A stretch of DNA of 45,807 bases from an uncultured Eubacteriales bacterium (GCA_900314555.1 OMVQ01000046.1:1-45807), one strand, 5' to 3'; counted from the stretch's first letter, positions 17,851-26,680 are shown. Numbers and translations: made by a program. The notes: generated by a model from the letters alone, not told the origin.

Positions 17851-18687
17851 ATGTCAGAAGGACAATGTAATAATTCAGAATGTACAAGCGAAAGTTGTGC
17901 AGGCTGTTCATCAAATAACAGAATGAGATATGAGCCAATGAACAGTAGAAGTCAGATTAATAAAGTTATAGCAGTTATGAGTGGAAAGGGTGGCGTAGGT
18001 AAGTCATTAGTTACTTCTTCTTTAGCTGTCAAACTTAAGAGGAAAGGCTATAAAGTCGGAATTCTTGATGCAGACATTACAGGACCGTCTATTCCTAAAA
18101 TGTTTGGGTTAAATGAAACAGCTAATGGAGATGGAAATGGCTTATATCCTGTAGAGACAAGCTCTGGAATTAAGGTAATGTCAGTTAATCTTCTGTTAGA
18201 GGACGAGGAAGAACCTGTTATCTGGCGAGGACCAGTTATATCAAGTGTTGTAAAACAGTTCTGGAGTGACGTTTACTGGGGAGAATTAGATTATCTGTTA
18301 ATAGATATGCCACCGGGAACAGGAGATGTGCCATTGACAGTATTTCAGTCAATTCCGGTAGATGGTGCAATTATAGTAACCTCTCCACAAGACCTTGTAA
18401 GGCTTATTGTTAAGAAAGCCTATAATATGGCTGTGAAAATGGACATTCCGGTTATGGGAATAGTAGAGAATTACAGTTATATAGAATGTCCTGATTGTGG
18501 TAAGAAGATATCTGTATTTGGAGAAAGTAAAATAGATGAGATAGCATCAGAGATAGGTGTTGAGGTATTAGGAAAGCTTCCAATTGTTCCTGCAATTGCT
18601 AAATTAGCAGATGAGGGCAGATTTGATGAAGCAGACAATACATTTGTAGATATGGCAGTTGATAAAATTATAAATGTAAGCAAGTAG
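17851..18687 (+). CDS. Mrp/NBP35-family Fe-S carrier ATPase
   Basis: P-loop ATPase of the Mrp/ApbC/NBP35 family, which binds a 4Fe-4S cluster and transfers it to apo-proteins. The 278-residue protein starts with a Cys-rich leader (Cys6, 11, 16, 19) like NBP35. The deviant Walker A GKGGVGKS is at residues 45-52, with DADITGPSIP, the family motif DMPPGTGDVPLT, and the bridging CPDCGKK near residue 213. Shine-Dalgarno GTGAGGAAG lies upstream of ATG 17851. Together with the SufC/SufB-like pair 2.5 kb away it makes a cluster of Fe-S functions, though not one operon. Confidence 0.93.
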   Translation: MSEGQCNNSECTSESCAGCSSNNRMRYEPMNSRSQINKVIAVMSGKGGVGKSLVTSSLAVKLKRKGYKVGILDADITGPSIPKMFGLNETANGDGNGLYPVETSSGIKVMSVNLLLEDEEEPVIWRGPVISSVVKQFWSDVYWGELDYLLIDMPPGTGDVPLTVFQSIPVDGAIIVTSPQDLVRLIVKKAYNMAVKMDIPVMGIVENYSYIECPDCGKKISVFGESKIDEIASEIGVEVLGKLPIVPAIAKLADEGRFDEADNTFVDMAVDKIINVSK

Positions 18688-18753
18688 AAAGGTAACAGAC
18701 AAGTATTTACTTAATACAAGGAAAGGGTAAGCGTAGAATACGCGGGTAGCAGA

Positions 18754-19467
18754 ATGAATTATAATCATGATGAAATTTTAGATGAAATGAAAAAAAATGG
18801 CGATAACGCCTCAGATGCTGAAAATACAGAAAAAAATATTAATAATGAAAATGCAGAGAATACAAAAACAGTCGTAAAAGCCAGAGAAATTGACGAGAAA
18901 CAGAAGAAATCGAAGAAAAAGAATAAAGATGATGAAGAAGAGGAAGAAACGTCATGGTTTAGAGAACTTTGCAGTTGGATAATGATTTTTGCAGGTGCAT
19001 TTATAGTTGCATATATTTTAAGTAATTTCGTTATAGTAAATGCAAAAGTGCCATCAGGTTCAATGATTAGTACAATAAATATTGATGATAAAGTTCTTGG
19101 CTTCAGATTATCATATATGTTTAGTGATCCTAAACGTGGAGATATCGTAATGTTTAATGCTCCAGATAAAGACAATACTATTTATATCAAGAGAATTATT
19201 GGTTTACCGGGTGATAAAATAGTTATAGAAGATAATACAGTTTACATAAATGGTGAGAAACTTGAAGAAGATTACGTAAGAAATGGTTGGGAGAAGAGTG
19301 AAGGCAGAACCGAATACGAAGTGCCAAAAGGTGAATATTTTATGATGGGAGACAACAGAGATGAATCAAGCGATTCAAGAGTCTGGGGTACAGTTAAGAA
19401 GAAAGAAATTATTGCAAAAGCAATATTCAGATACTATCCATCAATAAAATCACTTTTGAAGAAATAG
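18754..19467 (+). CDS. lepB: Signal peptidase I
   Basis: Type I signal peptidase of the Gram-positive SipS kind, 237 residues. A charged, Glu/Lys-rich cytoplasmic extension (residues 1-67) precedes one membrane anchor (about 71-95). Catalytic Ser103 lies in PSGSM and catalytic Lys146 in YIKRIIGLPGD; the MGDNRDESSDSR box follows. It cleaves signal peptides from secreted proteins on the outer face of the membrane. The extension is longer than in B. subtilis SipS and is very acidic/basic in alternation. Shine-Dalgarno sequence is weak (GGGTAGCAG). It follows mrp by 66 nt. Confidence 0.95.
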   Translation: MNYNHDEILDEMKKNGDNASDAENTEKNINNENAENTKTVVKAREIDEKQKKSKKKNKDDEEEEETSWFRELCSWIMIFAGAFIVAYILSNFVIVNAKVPSGSMISTINIDDKVLGFRLSYMFSDPKRGDIVMFNAPDKDNTIYIKRIIGLPGDKIVIEDNTVYINGEKLEEDYVRNGWEKSEGRTEYEVPKGEYFMMGDNRDESSDSRVWGTVKKKEIIAKAIFRYYPSIKSLLKK

Positions 19468-19509
19468 AGATATGGAGATTAAAACGAAAGGTTTAGTTAG
19501 AATTAATTA

Positions 19510-20550
19510 ATGGAAAATAAAAAAGAAACAAGTACAATTTTAACTTATTCAGCTATTGAGCAGAGCAAAAACAACATTATGGGACCGGGAAGATACCTTA
19601 TAACCTTTTTAGGTATCTTTCCGTTTATACCATTGTTTTTGTCTCTGTTTTCGTGTTTTATACAAAAGATTTCATATGATTTATATAGAATTCTTCTGTT
19701 TTCGGCAGCAATCGTGTTAATAATTATTATGGCTGCGAGCATAATACTGTGGGTATTTAATATGATGCGGGTATATATAATTGATGAAAAAGGCGAATTA
19801 TACAGACTCAAGGCATCAACCTTCTGGTATAAGATAAAAGATAAAATGTATCTTATTAATCCGACAGGAAGTACTGGCGGAAGATTAATGAGATTATTCT
19901 ATATGATAAATAACATTAAGGTAGTTTTAATGGCTACTGCTGAAGATGTTACATATGAAGATTTCATTGCAATGGGTAAAATGGAGAAACTTTCAGAGAT
20001 AAGCAATGTTGTTGTTAATAAGAAATCTGTAAGATTAACAGCGAAAGTGGAAAGTAAGAAAGGCACAGAGCGTAAAAATATTTATATAAAACGTGTATTT
20101 GAGAAAGATGAAAAGTTTTGTGAATATTTGAAAATATTAGGAAATAAAGGTTCATATAGAGAAGCAAAAGAATGTTTTAATATAAAGAATAATAAAGAAA
20201 ATGAATCTATAAAAAATAATATTAAAAATAATGCTTCAAACTTAAAGAGATTTATCAGATTTACGATAAAATGGACTTGCGTTATGGCGTGGATTGCAGT
20301 ATTTACGGTAAGCAGCGACCTTAGCAGATTGAGCAAGATAAATGCAGGAGAGTACGTTCAAAGTGTAGATGATAAGAATAGAGAAATATATGTTTCTGTT
20401 AAAGATGAGGATAAATATTTTCTGAAATCAGATTACGGAAAGACATACAAGCCAGTGCTGGTAATATATTTTTCAGTAGAAATTATTTATGCAATTATGA
20501 AAATAACAGATGAGGTAATCCTGAAGGCTAAAAAAGAGCAAAATGTATAA
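19510..20550 (+). CDS. Multi-pass membrane protein of unknown function
   Basis: I do not recognise this 346-residue protein. It has four likely membrane segments: about residues 28-50 and 58-84 near the N-terminus, then about 252-275 and 318-338. Between them is a soluble domain (about 90-245) with an early IIDEKGELYRLKAS strand pair, suggesting a PH-like or Ig-like fold, then a Lys/Asn-rich linker around 225-245. It starts 42 nt after lepB and may share its transcript. Codon use matches its neighbours. Confidence 0.75.
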   Translation: MENKKETSTILTYSAIEQSKNNIMGPGRYLITFLGIFPFIPLFLSLFSCFIQKISYDLYRILLFSAAIVLIIIMAASIILWVFNMMRVYIIDEKGELYRLKASTFWYKIKDKMYLINPTGSTGGRLMRLFYMINNIKVVLMATAEDVTYEDFIAMGKMEKLSEISNVVVNKKSVRLTAKVESKKGTERKNIYIKRVFEKDEKFCEYLKILGNKGSYREAKECFNIKNNKENESIKNNIKNNASNLKRFIRFTIKWTCVMAWIAVFTVSSDLSRLSKINAGEYVQSVDDKNREIYVSVKDEDKYFLKSDYGKTYKPVLVIYFSVEIIYAIMKITDEVILKAKKEQNV

Positions 20551-20717
20551 TATTATACGTGTATAGTAAGCAAAATAGTTGATTATCGGGCAGCAAAGAT
20601 GCTTGAATTAAATCATATAAATCAAGAATTTTCACATACTTTTAACATTACTGTCAAAATTTCATTAGACGGAGTGATTATTATTAATCCATAATCAAAA
20701 ATGAAAGGAAGATAGTT

Positions 20718-22940
20718 ATGAGAAAAAAATTAATTTCTATAATATGTATAAGTGTTTTAAGTGTAAGTGTTGTATTAAGTGGTTGTCAGAGCAAAAGTTC
20801 ATCAAAGAATAATTCAGAGGTATCAAACCAGACATCGACATTAGATGAAGATGAGACAGACACAAGTAATATTTCAAAATTTGAGATAGATCCTGATTAT
20901 ACTGCTGATGAATTAGAGTATGATTATGACGAGGCAGAAGCGGTTGCAATTACTCTTAATGGAGACAGTATAAGCTGTAAATCATCTGATGTTAAGATTG
21001 ATGGAAGTACGATTACAATTCAGAAAGCAGGTACATATTTATTATCAGGAACATTAACAGATGGAAGTATCATTGTAGATAGTGATGACGAAGAAAATGT
21101 AAGACTTATATTTAATGGTGTGGAAATAAGTAGCAGCACTACATCACCATTGTATATTAAAAATGCCGAAAAAACGATTGTAACCCTTGTAGAGAGAACA
21201 GAAAATACTTTATCTGACAGTGAAAATTACACATTAGATGATGATAGCGACAAAGAACCAAATGGAACAATATTCAGTAAAGATGATTTGGTTATAAATG
21301 GTTTGGGGAATCTTACCGTCAATGCTAATTATAACCATGGAATACAGAGCAAAGATTTGCTTAAAATTATAAGTGGAAATATTGATATCACTTCCGTAGG
21401 CGATTCAATAATTGGTAAGGACGGAGTTATTGTTAAAGAAGCCGTTATAAATATTGACTCAGAAGAAGATGGAATAAAAGCAACCAAAGCTGAAGAAAAT
21501 AAAGGATATATTTATCTTGATAATCCCGAAATAACTATAAAAGCTAAGAAAGATGGCGTTCAGGCAGCTACCTGTCTGTATGTAAAAGATGGTAATTATA
21601 ATATTGAAACAGGTGAGAATAGCCAAAGCAATGTAGCAAATAAAGATTCAGATACAAGTAAGAAATCAGGTACAAGTAATGATTCAGATATAAGCAAAGC
21701 TTCAGAAACATCAAATTCAGACACTTCTACAGATTATAGCAGAAAAGGTATGAAAGCAGGAGTAGATATTACTATAGAAAATGGCGAATACGATATAGAC
21801 AGTGAAGATGATGGTATACATTCAAATAATAGTATAACAGTAAATGCAGGTACAGTGAATATAGCTTCCGGAGATGACGGAGTGCATGCAGATACGGAAC
21901 TTACTATTAATAATGGAGATATTACGGTAAGTGAATCATATGAGGGCTTAGAAGCAAAATATATTACCATAAATGACGGAAATATTGACATAACATCTAG
22001 TGATGACGGAATTAATGTATCAAGTGGTTCAAGTAATACATCAGACGATGGAAATGCACCGGGAGCAGGAGACAGACCGGAACTGCCAACGAATGAGAAT
22101 GGTGAAGCAGACACAAATGCAGGAAACAGACCAGAAATGCCAACGAATGAGAATGGCGAAGCAGATACAAATGCAGGAAACAGACCAGAACTACCAACAA
22201 ATGAGAATGGCGAAGCAGACACCAATGCAGGAAACAGACCGGAAATGCCAACAAATGAGAATGGCGAAGCAGACACAAATGCAGGAAACAGACCGGAAAT
22301 GCCAACAAATGAGAATGGCGAAGCAGACACCAATGTAGGAAACAGACCAGAAATGCCAACAAATGAAAACGGTGACAATACCTCAGGTAACGATGGCGGA
22401 ATGATGCCAGGTGGCGGTCAGGGAGGCTTTGATGAAAGTGATGGAAGCGAACTTGTTATAAATGGTGGAATAGTTCATGTAAATGCAAGTGGTGATGGTA
22501 TAGATTCTAATGGTACAATTACTATAAATGGCGGCGAAATCTATGTAGATGGTCCTACTTCAGGTGGAGATGGAGCTTTAGATTATGCTGATACCTGTGA
22601 GATTAACGGAGGTATATTAGTAGCAGCAGGAAGTATCGGAATGGCTACAGCACCAACTTCAGGTTCAACACAGTATTCTGTAAATGCAGCATTTTCTACG
22701 ACATATAATGGAGGTACAAAAGTTACGGTAAAGGATTCATCAGGTAATGAAGTGCTTACTTACACACCTGCTAAGAATTTCCAATCATTTGTATTTTCTA
22801 CAGATAAACTTAAATCAGGCGAAACATATACCATATATACAGGAGACACACAGGAGGGAACATTTACTGTTTCTGATATAACAACAACTGTTGGAAACGT
22901 ATCATCAGGAATGGGTGGTGGAAAACCAGATTATAGATAA
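20718..22940 (+). CDS. Cthe_2159-like carbohydrate-binding lipoprotein
   Basis: The 740-residue lipoprotein has a lipobox LSGC with Cys23 as lipidation site. It resembles the Cthe_2159 / DUF4353 family, parallel beta-helix proteins reported to bind cellulose and polygalacturonic acid. Repeated beta-helix rungs of the form ITINGGEIYVDG, INIDSEEDGIKA and NIASGDDGVHADTELTI run from about residue 65 to 450 and resume from about 575 to 650. Two low-complexity inserts interrupt it: a Ser/Asp/Thr stretch (about 298-342) and an 18-residue repeat array (453-552). A small C-terminal beta domain follows. For a pectin-using gut bacterium a surface polysaccharide-binding role fits, but that is inference. 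Own Shine-Dalgarno GAAAGGAAG. Confidence 0.82.
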   Translation: MRKKLISIICISVLSVSVVLSGCQSKSSSKNNSEVSNQTSTLDEDETDTSNISKFEIDPDYTADELEYDYDEAEAVAITLNGDSISCKSSDVKIDGSTITIQKAGTYLLSGTLTDGSIIVDSDDEENVRLIFNGVEISSSTTSPLYIKNAEKTIVTLVERTENTLSDSENYTLDDDSDKEPNGTIFSKDDLVINGLGNLTVNANYNHGIQSKDLLKIISGNIDITSVGDSIIGKDGVIVKEAVINIDSEEDGIKATKAEENKGYIYLDNPEITIKAKKDGVQAATCLYVKDGNYNIETGENSQSNVANKDSDTSKKSGTSNDSDISKASETSNSDTSTDYSRKGMKAGVDITIENGEYDIDSEDDGIHSNNSITVNAGTVNIASGDDGVHADTELTINNGDITVSESYEGLEAKYITINDGNIDITSSDDGINVSSGSSNTSDDGNAPGAGDRPELPTNENGEADTNAGNRPEMPTNENGEADTNAGNRPELPTNENGEADTNAGNRPEMPTNENGEADTNAGNRPEMPTNENGEADTNVGNRPEMPTNENGDNTSGNDGGMMPGGGQGGFDESDGSELVINGGIVHVNASGDGIDSNGTITINGGEIYVDGPTSGGDGALDYADTCEINGGILVAAGSIGMATAPTSGSTQYSVNAAFSTTYNGGTKVTVKDSSGNEVLTYTPAKNFQSFVFSTDKLKSGETYTIYTGDTQEGTFTVSDITTTVGNVSSGMGGGKPDYR
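22074..22343 (+). repeat. Five tandem 54-bp repeats (RPEMPTNENGEADTNAGN)
   Basis: Five full 18-residue units, RPE(M/L)PTNENGEADTN(A/V)GN, then a partial sixth unit (RPEMPTNENG), all inside the lipoprotein gene. The DNA units differ at only a few positions each. Being a multiple of three, the array also opens long frames on other strands and frames, which I discount. Confidence 0.97.
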
Positions 22941-22975
22941 TATAAATAATATTGAATTTACTTATGACAAAAAAT

Positions 22976-23046
22976 GTGCTATATTAACATAGTATGCGTT
23001 ATATGTGTCAAAACATATACGAAAAATGTTAATATAGCACTTTTAT
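22976..23046 (+). terminator. Strong hairpin between the lipoprotein gene and purA
   Basis: A perfect 15-bp stem, GTGCTATATTAACAT (22976-22990) with ATGTTAATATAGCAC (23026-23040), followed by TTTTATAATT. An inner palindrome, ATATGTGTCAAAACATAT, fills the loop. It most simply terminates the lipoprotein transcript; it could also be an attenuator if purA transcription starts upstream. Confidence 0.75.
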
Positions 23047-23106
23047 AATTCAAAACATTTGAATTGACTAAAAAATACATGTGCGTATATCAAGGAGGAC
23101 GAAACT

Positions 23107-24381
23107 ATGGTAAGAGCAATAGTTGGAGCTTGTTGGGGCGATGAAGGAAAAGGTAAGATTACAGATATGCTTGCTGAGAATTCCGACATCATTGTTAGAT
23201 TTCAGGGTGGAAGCAACGCAGGACATACAATAATAAATGATTATGGTAAATTTGCATTACATCTTTTACCATCAGGTGTTTTTTATAATCATACAACATC
23301 TATTATCGGTAACGGAGTAGCACTTAATATTCCTTATCTTGTAAAAGAAGTAAATGAACTTGTAAGTAAAGGAGTGCCAAGACCTAAGATTTTAGTTTCA
23401 AACAGAGCGCAGATACTTATGCCTTATCATATTTTATTTGATGAATATGAAGAAGAAAGATTAGGAAAGAAATCTTTCGGTTCTACAAAATCAGGTATTG
23501 CACCATTTTATTCAGATAAATATGCAAAAATCGGTTTTCAGGTTTCAGAATTATTCGATGATGCAGTTCTTGAGGAAAAAGTAAACAGAGTATGTGAACA
23601 GAAAAATGTTATTTTAGAGCATATGTATCACAAACCAACAATTGATCCAAAGGAATTACTTGCTACATTAAGAGAATACAGAGATATGGTTGAACCATTT
23701 GTATGTGATACAGTAACATTTCTTCATAATGCTATTAAAGAAGGCAAGAACATCTTATTAGAGGGACAGTTAGGTTCATTAAAAGATCCTGACTTCGGTA
23801 TTTACCCAATGGTTACATCATCATCTACATTAGCAGCATATGGTGCAATCGGAGCAGGTATACCACCATATGAGATTAAAGATATTGTAACAGTAGTTAA
23901 AGCATATTCAAGTGCCGTTGGAGCAGGTGAATTTGTCAGCGAAATATTTGGTGAAGAAGCAGATGAATTAAGACGTCGTGGTGGAGATGGCGGTGAATTC
24001 GGTGCTACAACAGGAAGACCTAGACGTATGGGTTGGTTTGACTGTGTTGCTTCAAGATATGGTTGTAAGATTCAGGGTGCGACTCAGGTAGCACTTACAG
24101 TAATCGACGTATTAGGTTACTTAGATGAGATTAAGGTATGCGTAGGTTATGAAATCGATGGAAAGGTAACAAAAGATTTCCCTACAACAGTTGAACTTGC
24201 TAAGGCAAAACCAGTATATGAGACATTACCAGGCTGGAAATCAGAGATTCGTGGAATTAAGAAATACGAAGATTTACCTGAAAATTGTAGAAAATATGTT
24301 GAATTTATTGAAAAAGAACTTGAAGTACCTGTTAAGATGGTATCAAATGGTCCTGGCAGACATGAAATTATCTACAGATAA
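23107..24381 (+). CDS. purA: Adenylosuccinate synthetase
   Basis: PurA couples IMP and aspartate with GTP hydrolysis to make adenylosuccinate, the committed step to AMP. In this 424-residue protein the GTP loop GDEGKGK is at residues 11-17, the catalytic His is in GSNAGHTI, and GATTGRPRRMGWFD is canonical. The segment usually written TTGRGIGPAY is here FGSTKSGIAPFYSDKYAKIG, a variant form. Shine-Dalgarno AAGGAGG is correctly spaced before ATG 23107. deoC follows after 21 nt, a nucleotide-metabolism pairing. Confidence 0.97.
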   Translation: MVRAIVGACWGDEGKGKITDMLAENSDIIVRFQGGSNAGHTIINDYGKFALHLLPSGVFYNHTTSIIGNGVALNIPYLVKEVNELVSKGVPRPKILVSNRAQILMPYHILFDEYEEERLGKKSFGSTKSGIAPFYSDKYAKIGFQVSELFDDAVLEEKVNRVCEQKNVILEHMYHKPTIDPKELLATLREYRDMVEPFVCDTVTFLHNAIKEGKNILLEGQLGSLKDPDFGIYPMVTSSSTLAAYGAIGAGIPPYEIKDIVTVVKAYSSAVGAGEFVSEIFGEEADELRRRGGDGGEFGATTGRPRRMGWFDCVASRYGCKIQGATQVALTVIDVLGYLDEIKVCVGYEIDGKVTKDFPTTVELAKAKPVYETLPGWKSEIRGIKKYEDLPENCRKYVEFIEKELEVPVKMVSNGPGRHEIIYR

Positions 24382-24402
24382 TATTTAGGCATGGAGGCAG
24401 AT

Positions 24403-25035
24403 ATGGAAAATATAGCAAAATATTTTGACCACACCATATTGAAACCCGATGCTGATATAACACAAGTTGACAGAGTAATTACAGAGGCAGTCCAAAAAGG
24501 ATTAGCCTCTGTTTGTGTTAATCAGTATCGTACTAAAATGGTGGCAGAAAGACTTAAAGGAACAGATGTAAAAGTATGTACAGTTGTGGGATTCCCACTT
24601 GGTGCTGTAAGTAGCGAGGTTAAGGCATTTGAGACTAAGAAAGCTGTAGAAGACGGTGCAGATGAAATCGACATGGTAATAAATGTGGGCGCTTTAAAGG
24701 ATAAGGATTATGAATACGTCCTTAATGATATTAAAGCTGTCAGAAATGAATGTATTGGTAAAACACTCAAAGTAATCATAGAAACCTGTCTTTTAACCGA
24801 TGAAGAAAAAGTTAAGGCTTGTGAGCTTGCAGAAAGTGCCAATGCAGATTTCGTTAAGACATCGACAGGTTTTAGTACAGGTGGTGCAACAGTCAGTGAT
24901 GTCAGATTAATGAAAGATACTGTTAAGGACAGATTAAAAGTAAAAGCCTCAGGCGGAATACGTGATATAGAGACCGCTGAGGCTATGATAGATGCAGGAG
25001 CCGATAGACTTGGAACCAGCAAATTACTTATCTGA
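24403..25035 (+). CDS. deoC: Deoxyribose-phosphate aldolase
   Basis: DeoC cleaves 2-deoxyribose-5-phosphate to acetaldehyde and glyceraldehyde-3-phosphate in deoxynucleoside salvage. It has DHTILKPDA at the N-terminus, GFPLG, the Schiff-base Lys152 in [17 protein letters not shown], and RLGTSKLLI at the end (210 residues, slightly short at the C-terminus). ATG 24403, five bases after GGAGG (24393-24397), is preferred over the in-frame ATG at 24391 that overlaps that site. Its last codons overlap the convergent gene by 12 bp, with no terminator visible between them. Confidence 0.95.
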   Translation: MENIAKYFDHTILKPDADITQVDRVITEAVQKGLASVCVNQYRTKMVAERLKGTDVKVCTVVGFPLGAVSSEVKAFETKKAVEDGADEIDMVINVGALKDKDYEYVLNDIKAVRNECIGKTLKVIIETCLLTDEEKVKACELAESANADFVKTSTGFSTGGATVSDVRLMKDTVKDRLKVKASGGIRDIETAEAMIDAGADRLGTSKLLI

Positions 25036-25398
25036 TTTTGAATTAATATTTTTTAAATTCTTTGAACTGTCAAAGTTTGTAAAATTACTGTTTTTATTAG
25101 TAGTATTTTTACTATTATTTGAAGATGTTTTTGAAGAATCAGTATTATTTTGATTGTTTATATTAGAAACATTTTCAGTTAAGTTTGGATTATAACTTCT
25201 AAATACTTTTGCAAGCCATATGAAAACATATAGTATTAATGGAACAAAAAATGTTGCATATAGCGATGCATAAAAGAATTTGTGAGTATATGAGTTATTC
25301 ATAATTGCTAAAATCAGAGTAACAATATATAACGATAATATTATTATAATTGCAATAATGGCAGCAATTTGTTTTATTTTTTTTAGAACTTTGTCCAT
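25024..25398 (-). CDS. Small membrane protein with Asn/Ser/Lys-rich tail
   Basis: The 124-residue protein is unrecognised. Two membrane segments (about residues 9-33 and 44-66) are followed by a tail of low complexity very rich in Asn, Ser, Lys and Thr. ATG 25398 is taken because the modular leader element ends in ATGAGG seven bases upstream; the in-frame extension upstream lies inside the element. The 3' end overlaps deoC by 12 bp in convergent orientation. Confidence 0.65.
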   Translation of the reverse strand: MDKVLKKIKQIAAIIAIIIILSLYIVTLILAIMNNSYTHKFFYASLYATFFVPLILYVFIWLAKVFRSYNPNLTENVSNINNQNNTDSSKTSSNNSKNTTNKNSNFTNFDSSKNLKNINSKSDK

Positions 25399-25550
25399 AC
25401 TAATCCTCATTTCTGAGCGACTTGTCCGCGAAGAGGCAATGAGAAATTCGCACAGGCGTTTTCTCATCTGTCATAAAAGCTATTGCTTTCGCTCAGAAAC
25501 AAATAGCTGTGTGAAAAAAGTGCATCAGCACATTTTAACACTATCTCCGA
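25399..25550 (-). repeat. Modular leader element, copy 4 (type A, minus strand)
   Basis: Read on the minus strand: hairpin 1 has GTGT / ACAC base pairs with an apical GTGC/GCAC stem instead of AATAAT/ATTATT. Hairpin 2 is imperfect (GCTATTTGTTTC / GAAAGCAATAGC). Hairpin 3 is GATGAGAAA / TTTCTCAT. It ends in AAATGAGGATTAGT before ATG 25398. Its 5' edge GGAGATAGTGTT matches the Shine-Dalgarno edge of other copies. This shows that the element keeps its orientation relative to the gene, not to the chromosome. Confidence 0.88.
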
Positions 25551-25735
25551 TTCTTGATTTAAACATATAAGGTATTATAAAGTAAATCTCTTATATTTTC
25601 AATAACAAAAGGTGCTTTGTGCACTTCAGCACTCAACTTCTATCAATAGCACAACTTTTGTTTTACGCGCGAGCGGATAGCGAAGCTATAAACTCATCTT
25701 TGCGAGCTGTGCATTCTACCCGATAGGGCTTTTTA

Positions 25736-25804
25736 CTCTATAGGAAATATAGTATAAGAAATATAAATTTTATGTTTTAACGTAATACAACATTTCCTAT
25801 AGAG
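25736..25804. repeat. 69-nt palindrome with 13-bp terminal inverted repeats
   Basis: CTCTATAGGAAAT at the left and ATTTCCTATAGAG at the right are perfect inverted repeats around an AT-rich centre. Length and end structure would suit a tiny MITE-like insert or a hairpin; no target-site duplication is clear. Confidence 0.6.
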
Positions 25805-25834
25805 AAAAAAACAGACAGCCGTATAGACTGTCTG
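25805..25834 (-). terminator. Intrinsic terminator on the minus strand
   Basis: On the minus strand CAGACAG pairs with CTGTCTG across a 9-nt loop and is followed by seven T. No minus-strand gene lies upstream of it within the window up to the SEC-C gene, so it either ends antisense or short-RNA transcription or protects the downstream minus-strand gene. Confidence 0.65.
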
Positions 25835-25998
25835 CTAAAAAGGGGAGGATAAGTATTTTATATTATACTTTAGTAATACATTTATAGTATTAACAGATGC
25901 TCTGAAAATATTCTAAAAAGTATATGTTATAGATGAATATTCCGATATTTATATATCAGAAATTATGTCAAAATTTTGTGAAGAAATTATCCTATACT

Positions 25999-26027
25999 TG
26001 AAAAAAATACGCATATGCGATATAATG
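25999..26027 (+). promoter_or_regulatory. Promoter of the SEC-C gene with palindrome in the spacer
   Basis: TTGAAA (25999-26004), 17-bp spacer, TATAAT (26022-26027). The spacer holds the perfect 10-bp palindrome CGCATATGCG (26011-26020), a possible regulator site. Expected start near 26034. Confidence 0.8.
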
Positions 26028-26035
26028 TTACATTA

Positions 26036-26070
26036 TAAGAATTCGTGACGGAGCCACGGATTCTTTTATC
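26036..26070 (+). terminator. Terminator-like hairpin in the SEC-C leader
   Basis: AAGAATTCGTG pairs with CACGGATTCTT around the loop ACGGAGC, then TTTT: an intrinsic terminator right at the 5' end of the predicted transcript. The CGGAGC of the loop is complementary to GCTCCG at 26108-26113, next to the gene's Shine-Dalgarno. Alternative pairing is therefore possible. Confidence 0.65.
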
Positions 26071-26128
26071 ACTGTCAGAATATATGACAGTTGTTCTTGA
26101 AAAAACTGCTCCGACATGGAGGATTAAA

Positions 26129-26647
26129 ATGGAAGATCAAAAACAGCTTACTTTATTAGAGACTTGGAGAGGAATTGCTTATTCATCACAGACAACTAAA
26201 CAGGAAAGTGATAGATTTTGGGCAAATTACTTCGTATTAGAGAAAGGAATTTATGAGAAAATTCTTGCAAATCCTGATGAAGTAGTAAAGGGAACAGTTA
26301 AAGAATTAGCTGAGAAATACGATGTAGAATTATTAATTATGGTTGGTTTCCTTGATGGAATCAATGATAGCTTGAAAGAAGAGAATCCAATTGACACAAT
26401 GACAGAAGATACAGTTGTTAATCTTGGATATGATAAAGAATTATTATACAAGAATATGGTTGAAGCTAAGGCAGAGTGGTTATATACACTTGAAGCATGG
26501 AATGACCTTATTCCTGAAGACAGAAGAAAAGAATTATACAAAGAGCAGAAATCTTCACATACAGTAGTTAAAGAGAAGAAAATCGGAAGAAATGATCCTT
26601 GTCCTTGCGGAAGCGGAAAGAAATATAAATTCTGTTGTGGAAGATAA
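26129..26647 (+). CDS. SEC-C metal-binding motif protein
   Basis: The 172-residue protein ends in a complete SEC-C zinc-binding motif ([18 protein letters not shown]), as at the SecA C-terminus, where it binds zinc and SecB. The rest (about residues 1-140) is a helical, acidic domain of unknown function. ATG 26129 follows GGAGG by six bases. Upstream in-frame codons fall in the leader hairpins and are not used. A good terminator follows at 26681-26711, so it is monocistronic. Function cannot be named beyond the motif. Confidence 0.85.
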   Translation: MEDQKQLTLLETWRGIAYSSQTTKQESDRFWANYFVLEKGIYEKILANPDEVVKGTVKELAEKYDVELLIMVGFLDGINDSLKEENPIDTMTEDTVVNLGYDKELLYKNMVEAKAEWLYTLEAWNDLIPEDRRKELYKEQKSSHTVVKEKKIGRNDPCPCGSGKKYKFCCGR

Positions 26648-26680
26648 TACTATTAACTGATAATATTAATAAGAACATAT

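Larger units (their letters stand above)
25551..26036. other. Intergenic region rich in palindromes
   Basis: No gene seen. Contents: a 59-nt outer palindrome AACAAAAG / CTTTTGTT (25604-25662); a GC-rich patch with TAGCgaaGCTA; a 69-nt palindrome with perfect 13-bp ends CTCTATAGGAAAT / ATTTCCTATAGAG (25736-25804); a minus-strand terminator (25805-25834); a Shine-Dalgarno-like GGGGAGG (25841-25847) with no start codon; then AT-rich DNA leading into the SEC-C promoter. Confidence 0.7.

Noticed and set aside
21734..22378. Repeat-containing frames on both strands opposite or shifted from the lipoprotein gene
   Set aside because: Shadows of the 54-bp repeat array; no Shine-Dalgarno and no family resemblance.
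22976..23106. Purine riboswitch before purA
   Set aside because: I see no purine-aptamer core. The perfect stem with T-rich tail is adequately explained as terminator of the preceding gene.
25841..25870. A small gene behind the GGGGAGG at 25841
   Set aside because: No ATG, GTG or TTG at a usable distance opens a frame of any length.
26036..26128. T-box riboswitch before the SEC-C gene
   Set aside because: No specifier loop and no conserved T-box sequence is present, and the downstream gene is not amino-acid related.
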